A stretch of DNA of 64,000 bases from Streptomyces sp. NBC_00483 (GTDB lineage Bacteria > Actinomycetota > Actinomycetes > Streptomycetales > Streptomycetaceae): assembly GCF_036013745.1 (NCBI RefSeq), contig NZ_CP107880.1, forward strand, positions 1,736,001-1,800,000, given 5' to 3'. Shown one piece after another: positions 54,588-61,049 of the stretch. Position 1 is the first letter of the stretch, and each line of letters opens with the position of its first letter. The position numbers and the translations under genes were made by a program. The notes beneath the pieces were generated by a model. It was not told where the DNA came from. It ran no database searches and saw only the letters and a list, made by a program, of their open reading frames with translations.

Positions 54588-56782
54588 CCTCTCACCTGTC
54601 GACACACCACTGGTGGTTCGACGCCACCGCGGACACCACCGCCGCCGAGTCACCACCGTCCCCGTCCCTGGAGGTCGCCTGCCACCGCCGGTTACGCGGC
54701 CCGTTCACCGCCGCGCACTTCCTCCTCCACCAGGCCGTACCCCAACTGGTCGCACAGGACAGCGAGTTGGTGGCTTCGGCACGGGCGGCCGAAGTGGAGT
54801 CGATCGCCCCGGAGCTGATGGAGATCGTGCCGACGCCGCCGCAGACCCTCACCAACCTCGCCGACGCCAAGGAGCGCACCCGCTTCTATCCGGCGCCCCG
54901 CGCCCTGCGCATCGCGCACGGCGTGGCCGAACTCCTCATGGACTGGGCGCGGTCGGCCCACCCGCGCGGCCTCACCCTCGCCTTCCGTGGCCTGGACGAG
55001 GCCGATCCCACGGACCGCGATCTGGTGGCCGTGCTGCTGCGGCGCTGCGATCCCGCCACCCTGACCGTGGTCGTCGACGGCGCGGGGGCGTCCGACGACC
55101 TGCTCGGCAAGGCGCTCGCCGCACACACCCACCGGGTCCCCCGACTCCCCTTCGTGGACGCGGAGTTGCTGCCCGACACGGACCTCGCGCAACGCTACAT
55201 CGACAGCGACGGCACCAGCGACGACGCCCGCCTGCTCAGGGCCTACGAAGCACTGCCCGCCGCCGAGCGGGCCCGCCGGCACACCGCACGCGCCGAACTG
55301 CTCGCCGGGCGGGACGAGCCGACACTGCGACTCGGGGCGATCCCGTACCACCTGGAGCACGGCACGGACCCGCGGGGCGCGGGCGTCGAGGCGATCGTCC
55401 ACGCCGTCAACGCCTGCTTCAACAAAGGGTTCTACGAGGCGGTCGTCGACCTCGCCGAACGCGGCCGGGCGCTGCTGACCGGCGTCGAGCCCGACCGTAC
55501 GTACTGGAACCTGACACACAAGACCGGCGCCTGCCTGTGCTATCTGGGGCGCGGCGCGGACGCGTTCGCGTACTTCGAGGAGATGCGGCGCGGCTCCACC
55601 TCGCAGGACGCGCACATGGGCACCGCGTACCTCATGGCGATGCTGTACACCCGGTTCCTGCCGAAGGACGCGCACGACGAGGACCTCGCGCTGGCCTGGG
55701 TGAACACGGCGATCGCGATCGCGGACGTGCACCCCGATCCGCACAAGCGGGTCCTGGTGCGGGCGTTCATGCGCAACGCACGGGCCCTGGTCGAGCTGCA
55801 CCGCGGCAACGCCGACGGTTCGCTCGCCCTGGTCGAGGAGGCGATGGCGATCACGGACGCCGACTTCGGCCCGGACGAGCAACTCCTGCACCGCTCCGTC
55901 CTGTTGTACAACCGGGCGCAGGTACGCGGCGCGCGCGGCGACCACACCGCTTCGCTGGCCGACTACGACGAGGTGATCCGCCGCGACCCGGACTACGGCG
56001 ACTACTACTTCGAGCGGGCCGCCCAGCACCGCGCGCTCGGCGGGACCCACGAGGCGCTCGCCGACTACGCGACCGCGATCCGTCTCACACCGCCGTTCTA
56101 CGAGGCGCACTTCAACCGGGCCGATCTGCTGCGGGAGTTGGGCGACGACGCGGGCGCGCTGCGCGATCTGGACCACGCCCTCTCCATCGAGCCGGACCAC
56201 CTCGACTCACTGCTGCACCGCGCGAACCTGTCCCTGGAGCGCGGCGACTTCGACCGGGCCCGCGCGGACATCGACCACGGCCTGGACATCGCGCCGGACA
56301 ACTCCCAATTCCTCGCTACACAGGGCGCGTTGCACTCCGAACTGGGCGACACCGGAGCCGCGTACGAGAGCTATTCGGCGGCGCTGAAGGCGGACCCGCG
56401 CTGCCTCGCCGCCTGGGCGAACCGGGCCGTCCTCGCCTTCGACGCGGGCCGCCCCGCCGAGGCCGTCGCCGACCTGGACGCGGCCCTCGCGCTCGACGAC
56501 GACGCGGAGCTGCGGGCCAACCGGGCCGTGGCGCTCCAGTCCCTCGGCCAGCACCGGCGCGCGGCCGCCGACCTGGACCGTGCGATGGCCTCGGCCGGCG
56601 GCGTGCCCGACCCGGAGCTGCTGTACCTGCGGGGCGTCAGCCGCTTCGCCCTCGACGACCCGTCCGGGGCGCTCACGGACTGGCGCGCCCACCTGGCCGC
56701 GTACGACCGCGGCGGCGCCTCCCCGCACGCCGAGGAGATCCACGCCCGCGCCGGGGCCGCGCTGCGGGAGGGCGCGGCGTGA
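54584..56782 (+). CDS. Large tetratricopeptide-repeat protein with a TTA codon
   Basis: A 732-residue cytoplasmic protein. Residues 1-260 resemble a worn ATPase region: LTLAFRGLDEADPTDRDLVA looks like the Walker-B/DxxHWADP strip of AfsR/STAND proteins, but I see no Walker A. From about 270 to the end there are some dozen TPR-type helix pairs, the clearest being DYDEVIRRDPDYGDYYFERA and ALADYATAIRLTPPFYEAHF. A role as a protein-protein scaffold is likely. Codon 37 (54692-54694) is TTA, the rare leucine codon that in Streptomyces needs the bldA tRNA, so the protein may appear only late in development. The ATG overlaps the M50 stop by ATGA, after AAGGAG. Confidence 0.82.
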   Translation: MTSHLSTHHWWFDATADTTAAESPPSPSLEVACHRRLRGPFTAAHFLLHQAVPQLVAQDSELVASARAAEVESIAPELMEIVPTPPQTLTNLADAKERTRFYPAPRALRIAHGVAELLMDWARSAHPRGLTLAFRGLDEADPTDRDLVAVLLRRCDPATLTVVVDGAGASDDLLGKALAAHTHRVPRLPFVDAELLPDTDLAQRYIDSDGTSDDARLLRAYEALPAAERARRHTARAELLAGRDEPTLRLGAIPYHLEHGTDPRGAGVEAIVHAVNACFNKGFYEAVVDLAERGRALLTGVEPDRTYWNLTHKTGACLCYLGRGADAFAYFEEMRRGSTSQDAHMGTAYLMAMLYTRFLPKDAHDEDLALAWVNTAIAIADVHPDPHKRVLVRAFMRNARALVELHRGNADGSLALVEEAMAITDADFGPDEQLLHRSVLLYNRAQVRGARGDHTASLADYDEVIRRDPDYGDYYFERAAQHRALGGTHEALADYATAIRLTPPFYEAHFNRADLLRELGDDAGALRDLDHALSIEPDHLDSLLHRANLSLERGDFDRARADIDHGLDIAPDNSQFLATQGALHSELGDTGAAYESYSAALKADPRCLAAWANRAVLAFDAGRPAEAVADLDAALALDDDAELRANRAVALQSLGQHRRAAADLDRAMASAGGVPDPELLYLRGVSRFALDDPSGALTDWRAHLAAYDRGGASPHAEEIHARAGAALREGAA

Positions 56783-57342
56783 CCGCCGAGGCGACGAGCC
56801 CGCCGGGCGTCGAAGCGGCCGAGCCCGACCTCGTACGGTCCGCGCTGCGGCGCCATGCCAAGGGGGTCGCCGTGGTCACCGTCGGCGGGGAGCGGCCCGC
56901 CGGGTTCTGCGTCACCTCGCTCGCCTCGCTCTCCCTCGACCCGCCGCTCCTGTCGTTCACGGTGGGCCTGCGGTCGGGTTCGTGGGAGGCGGTGCGGGGC
57001 GCGACGCATGTGATGGTGCAGCTGCTCGCGGCCGGTCAGGAGGAGGTGGCACGGGCCTTCGCGGGCCCGCGCCATGCCCGCTTCGGGCCGGGCACCTCCT
57101 GGCACCGCGACCCGCTGGGCCTGCCCGCCCTGGACGGCGTACTGGCCCGCTTCGTACTCACGCCGGTCAGCATGCGCCCGGTGGGCGACCACGCCCTGCT
57201 CATCGGGCTCGTGGTGCGGGCGGACCGGGTCACGGAGGCCGGGCCGCTGGTGCACCACGCCGGGACGTTCGTCGACCTCCCGAGGCCGCCGAGCACGACC
57301 GGCGCGACAGGCACCACCGGCACGACCGGCGCCCGGCACTGA
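56779..57342 (+). CDS. Flavin reductase-like, FMN-binding split-barrel protein
   Basis: A 187-residue protein of the HpaC/flavin-reductase family. RRHAKGVAVVTVGGERPAGFCVTSLASLSLDPPLLSF (residues 24-60) is the usual FMN-binding start, and AGTFVDLPRP closes the barrel. The last 15 residues are a Thr/Gly/Ala low-complexity tail. Enzymes of this type supply reduced FMN or FAD to a partner oxygenase, or act as reductases themselves. The GTG overlaps the TPR gene stop by four bases, so it belongs to the peptide cassette and may drive a redox change of the peptide. Confidence 0.85.
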   Translation: MTAEATSPPGVEAAEPDLVRSALRRHAKGVAVVTVGGERPAGFCVTSLASLSLDPPLLSFTVGLRSGSWEAVRGATHVMVQLLAAGQEEVARAFAGPRHARFGPGTSWHRDPLGLPALDGVLARFVLTPVSMRPVGDHALLIGLVVRADRVTEAGPLVHHAGTFVDLPRPPSTTGATGTTGTTGARH

Positions 57343-57396
57343 GCCATTGGTACAGTCGGCGGCGTTCCGCCGCGCCACCGAAGGAGCCCGACGCCC

Positions 57397-57882
57397 ATGG
57401 CAGTGGACCAGCTCGACACCCGCATCCTGCGGCTCCTCCTGGAACAGCCCCGCACGAGCATGCGCGAGTACGCCCGGATCCTCGGCGTGGCCCGCGGCAC
57501 GTTGCAGGCCAGGCTCGACCGGATGGAGCGGGACGGTGTCATCACGGGCGTGCAGCCGTCCCTCTCCCCCGCGGCCCTCGGCCACCCGGTGCTCGCCTTC
57601 GTGCACATCGAGACGACGCAGGGCCACCTGGGGGACGTCGGGGACGAGCTCGCCGGGGTGCCGGAGATCATCGAGGCGTACTCCACCACGGGCGGCGGCG
57701 ATCTCCTCGCCCGCGTGGCGGCGCGCGACGCCGAGCATCTGGAGGATGTGATCCAGCAGCTCAACCGCCTGCCCGGCGTGGTCCGCACCCGTACCGAGGT
57801 GGCGCTGCGCGAGCGCGTCCCGCACCGGCTGCTGCCGTTGGTCGAGGCGATCGGGAAGGCGGCGGGGCAGCCGCGCGGATGA
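57397..57882 (+). CDS. Lrp/AsnC-family transcriptional regulator
   Basis: A 161-residue regulator. Residues 1-60 hold the helix-turn-helix (LDTRILRLLLEQPRTSMREYARILGVARGTLQARLDRME), and residues 65-150 the RAM ligand-binding domain (VLAFVHIETTQGHLGDVGDE, then AYSTTGGGDLLARVAARDAE). Relatives sense amino acids or small metabolites. It lies 54 bases after the flavin reductase gene on the same strand and is followed by the HAD gene. It may control the peptide cassette or an unlinked amino-acid pathway; nothing here decides. Confidence 0.92.
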   Translation: MAVDQLDTRILRLLLEQPRTSMREYARILGVARGTLQARLDRMERDGVITGVQPSLSPAALGHPVLAFVHIETTQGHLGDVGDELAGVPEIIEAYSTTGGGDLLARVAARDAEHLEDVIQQLNRLPGVVRTRTEVALRERVPHRLLPLVEAIGKAAGQPRG

Positions 57883-57914
57883 TCGAGGGACCCCGGTCCT
57901 GCATCCTGGTTCCC

Positions 57915-58631
57915 ATGAGCGACGCGAACCACCCCTCGTACCACTTCCGCGACACCGCGATCGTCTTCGATCTCGACGGCACCCTCGTGGACAGCGAGCC
58001 GAACTACTTCCGGGCCTCCCTGGCCACCCTCGCCCGCCAGGGCGTCAAGGACTTCACGTGGGCCGACCACGAGACGTACGTCGGGATCTCCACGCTGGAG
58101 ACCATCGGCGTCTGGAAGCGGAAGTACGGCATCGACGCGCCGGACGGCGAGCTGCTCGAGGAGATGAACGCCCGCTATCTGGACCTCGCGCGCGCCGACA
58201 CCCATGTCTTCCCGCAGATGCGGCTGTTCGTCGAGCGGCTGCACGCGGCGGGCGTGCCGATGATCGTCGCGTCGGGTTCGTCCCCGGAAGCGATCGACGC
58301 GATCCTCACCGGTACGGGGCTCGGGGCGCAGCTGCCGCTGTATGTGTCGGCGGACGAGGTCGAGCACGGCAAGCCGGCGCCCGACGTGTTCCTGGAGGCG
58401 GCGCACCGGCTCGGCACGCAGGCCTCGCACTGTGTGGTCCTGGAGGACGCGGCGCCGGGGGCCGCCGCCGCGCACGCGGCCGGCATGCGCTGCATCGCGC
58501 TGCCGTATGTCGCGGCGCAGGCGGAGGACCCGGCGTTCACCACGGCCGACCTGCTGTTCAAGGGCGGTCAGGAGGAGTTCACCGCACGGGCCGCGTGCGA
58601 GTGGCTCGAGCGCTCAGCTCCGTCTTTCTGA
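57915..58631 (+). CDS. HAD-family phosphatase (beta-phosphoglucomutase-like subfamily)
   Basis: A 238-residue phosphohydrolase. HAD motif I is IVFDLDGTLVDSEPNYF (Asp nucleophile near residue 19), motif II lies in IVASGSSPEAIDAIL, motif III is EHGKPAPDVFLEAA and motif IV is VVLEDAAPGAAAAHAAGM. An alpha-helical cap between motifs I and II is typical of sugar-phosphate phosphatases. The last 53 bases overlap, on the opposite strand, the 3' end of the acyl-CoA ligase gene. Confidence 0.92.
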   Translation: MSDANHPSYHFRDTAIVFDLDGTLVDSEPNYFRASLATLARQGVKDFTWADHETYVGISTLETIGVWKRKYGIDAPDGELLEEMNARYLDLARADTHVFPQMRLFVERLHAAGVPMIVASGSSPEAIDAILTGTGLGAQLPLYVSADEVEHGKPAPDVFLEAAHRLGTQASHCVVLEDAAPGAAAAHAAGMRCIALPYVAAQAEDPAFTTADLLFKGGQEEFTARAACEWLERSAPSF

Positions 58632-60243
58632 TCTTCCCGGTGGGGGTGAGCGGCAGCTCGTCGAGTATCTCGACGATGTGCGGGACCTTGTACGTCGCCA
58701 TGGCCCCGGCCGCCCACTCCTTCAACGTGTCCCCGGTGAGCGCGGATCCGGGGACGGTGCGCGCGAACGCGTACGGACGCTGACCACTGTCCGGGGCGTC
58801 GACGGCGACGACCGCGGCGGCGAGCACGTCGGGGTGCTGGGCGAGCAGTGTCTCCACTTCCGTCGGGAAGACGCTCATGCCCTTCACCTTGATCATGTCC
58901 TTGTCGCGGCCCAGGTAGTGCAGGCACCCCTCTTCGTCGAGGGCGCCGATGTCCCCGGTGTGCAGCCAGCCGTCGCGCAGCGCCGCCTCCGTCGCCTCGG
59001 GCGCGCGCCAGTAGCGGGTGAGCACGGACGGGCCGCGCACCACGATCTCGCCCCGCTCGCCCAGTGGCAGTGGCTCACCGGTGGTGAAGTCGACGACCAT
59101 GAAGTCCGTTCCTGGGACCGGGAGTCCGCAGAACACCGGGTCGCTCAGCAGATCGTGGTCGCCGTCCTGGAAGCCGAGTGTGTTGGTGTCACTGGTGTGC
59201 GTCTCGGTCATCCCGTACGAGGCCTCGCGCAGCACACTGTGCTCGCCGACGGCCTCCTTCCACCGGGCGCGCAGGGCCGGGGTGAGCTTGCGGATGAAGG
59301 AGACGGTGAGCGGGCTCGACAGGCTCGTCAGGTCGTGGCGCGCGAAGTCGGGGTGGTCGAGGAGTTCGAGGTAGTTCTCGACGGTGCCGGCCATGGTGGT
59401 CGCGCCGTGGGTCTCGATGGCGTCGAGGACCTCGGCCGCGTTCCAGCGGGTGAGCAGGATGCTGGTGCCGCCGGAGACGAGCGGGGCGAGGATGCCGAGG
59501 TTCTCGCCGGCGATCCAGAAGATGGGCAGGTAGCAGACCGAGACGATGCCGCGCTCGCGCTCCGCGTCCGTGGCTGTGCGGCCGTTGTCGATGGCGGTGG
59601 CCGTGTAGACCATGTGCCGCTGGGTGTGCTCGCAGCCCTTGGGGAGTCCGGTGGTGCCTCCGGTGTAGTTGAGGGCGGCGAGCGCGTCGAGGTCGTCGGC
59701 GATGGGCTCGTGGCGCTCGTGGGCGACGGCCCGCGGCCAGTCGGCGTCGGCCAGCACGGTGCGGACGGGGGTGTCGGCGCGCGCCTCGTCGACGGCGGGC
59801 AGCAGCGCGTCCCGGGTGACGACCAACTCCGGTGCTGCGTCGTTCAGTTCGTGCCGCAGGTCCGCCGCGCGGAACATCGGGTTCACCGGCACGTGCACCG
59901 CCCCGATGCGCAGCACGGCGAGCAGGGCGACGACGAAGCGGGCCCCGTTCGGCAGGAAGACGCCGACGCGGTCGCCGGGCCGCACGCCCTGTTCGGTCAT
60001 CCACCCGGCCAACCGGGCGCTCTGGTCGTCGAGTTGCCGGTAGCTGAGGGTCTCGGCCGCCGTGACGATCGCGGGCCGGTCCGGATGGCGCGCGGCCGAG
60101 CGGGCCACATGCCCGGGGAGCGTCAACTCCCCTGCCTCGTGGCGGGTTTCGGACGACTGGCGGCCGGACCTGGACCTGTCCTGGCGGGCGCGCAGGTCGC
60201 GCAGATACGCCTCTGTGTCGATGGTGGACGTGCCGTGAGACAA
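58579..60243 (-). CDS. AMP-forming acyl-CoA synthetase
   Basis: A 554-residue ligase of the ANL superfamily that activates a carboxylic acid through an acyl-adenylate. Motifs: A3 LNYTGGTTGLPKGCEHTQ near residue 170, A5 REASYGMTETH near 300, A8 DGWLHTGDIGALDEEG near 395 and A10 TPTGKIRKTEL near 540. The acid is unknown: fatty, cyclohexane- or crotonobetaine-like. I chose the TTG at 60243 because GGGAG stands seven bases upstream; the first credible ATG is much later. It follows the TetR gene by 11 bases and they form an operon. Its last 53 bases run antisense under the HAD gene. Confidence 0.9.
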   Translation of the reverse strand: MSHGTSTIDTEAYLRDLRARQDRSRSGRQSSETRHEAGELTLPGHVARSAARHPDRPAIVTAAETLSYRQLDDQSARLAGWMTEQGVRPGDRVGVFLPNGARFVVALLAVLRIGAVHVPVNPMFRAADLRHELNDAAPELVVTRDALLPAVDEARADTPVRTVLADADWPRAVAHERHEPIADDLDALAALNYTGGTTGLPKGCEHTQRHMVYTATAIDNGRTATDAERERGIVSVCYLPIFWIAGENLGILAPLVSGGTSILLTRWNAAEVLDAIETHGATTMAGTVENYLELLDHPDFARHDLTSLSSPLTVSFIRKLTPALRARWKEAVGEHSVLREASYGMTETHTSDTNTLGFQDGDHDLLSDPVFCGLPVPGTDFMVVDFTTGEPLPLGERGEIVVRGPSVLTRYWRAPEATEAALRDGWLHTGDIGALDEEGCLHYLGRDKDMIKVKGMSVFPTEVETLLAQHPDVLAAAVVAVDAPDSGQRPYAFARTVPGSALTGDTLKEWAAGAMATYKVPHIVEILDELPLTPTGKIRKTELSARATRTRPVR

Positions 60244-60254
60244 CGTGCGGCTCC

Positions 60255-60908
60255 CTACTGCTGCGGTGCTGCTCCGATACCGAGAAGGTGCAGATACATG
60301 ACGGTCGCGTCGGCGACCGCCTGGTCGTACGTGGCCGGCCGCTCGGCGACGAGCCGTGCGAACTCGATGCTCATCCCGCCGACGGCACGGGACAGGGTGA
60401 GCGGGTCGACGACCGGGTGCGCCCTGCCCTCCGCCGCGACCCGGCGTACGTAGCGGGCGGCGCGGCGGACCGGACGCTCGCGGATCTCCTCCCACAGGGC
60501 GCGCACCTCGGCGTCGCCCCGCGCCTGCTGTTCGAGCAGGACGAGCAGGGGCAGGTGTCGCGCGTAGGCGGCGATGAAAGCGGCCGTGGAGGCGCGCGCG
60601 ACCGCCGCCACGTCGTCGGGGTCCACCCCGGGCACGTCCTGCGCGGTGAGGAACGCGTCCCGTACGCGCCCCGCGAGCACCCGGAAGACCTCTTCCTTGG
60701 ACGCGAAATAGACGTAGAAGCCGGCCCGTGACACCTCGGCCTGCGCCGTGATGTCCGCGATGGTCGCCGGGCCGTAGCCGAGCCGCGCGAAGACCTGCTC
60801 GGCCGCGTCGAGCAGCCGTCCGCGCGCCGGGGCGTCGGTCCGGTCGCGGGCGGTGCGGGTCGCCCATTCCTGCCGCCGGGGCGGTCTGTCCTGCTGACTG
60901 CGTGCCAC
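60255..60908 (-). CDS. TetR-family transcriptional regulator
   Basis: A 217-residue repressor. The DNA-binding domain (residues 25-75) contains AAEQVFARLGYGPATIADITAQAEVSRAGFYVYFASKEEVF. The C-terminal ligand part is helical and Ala/Arg-rich, without a diagnostic motif. The start is GTG at 60908. First gene of the acyl-CoA ligase operon and divergent from the single-chain carboxylase; a 24-bp palindrome lies 11 bases upstream. This layout suggests control of acyl-CoA breakdown by an acyl-CoA or free acid. Confidence 0.9.
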   Translation of the reverse strand: MARSQQDRPPRRQEWATRTARDRTDAPARGRLLDAAEQVFARLGYGPATIADITAQAEVSRAGFYVYFASKEEVFRVLAGRVRDAFLTAQDVPGVDPDDVAAVARASTAAFIAAYARHLPLLVLLEQQARGDAEVRALWEEIRERPVRRAARYVRRVAAEGRAHPVVDPLTLSRAVGGMSIEFARLVAERPATYDQAVADATVMYLHLLGIGAAPQQ

Positions 60909-60919
60909 AGCGCCAGAGT

Positions 60920-60943
60920 ATTGACGTTGACGTCAGTGTCAAT
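60920..60943. promoter_or_regulatory. 24-bp palindromic operator between the TetR and carboxylase genes
   Basis: Outer arms ATTGAC (60920-60925) and GTCAAT (60938-60943) are exact complements, and the centre (60928-60935) is the palindrome TGACGTCA. Only the two GT dinucleotides between them break the symmetry. Size fits a TetR dimer-pair site. It also contains TTGACG, which could be a -35 for either strand. Confidence 0.75.
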
Positions 60944-61049
60944 GAGCATGACGGAATCCGCGTTCGGCACCTCGGAACCTTGGCCCCTTCGAACCTCGGG
61001 ACCTCGGGCCCTTGGAGCCGAACCCGACTTCGACATCCCGGAGGGGCAC

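Noticed and set aside
57397..57882. AsnC-type gene as the dedicated regulator of the peptide cassette
   Set aside because: It is downstream with a 54-base gap and no shared operator was found; kept as possible but unsupported.
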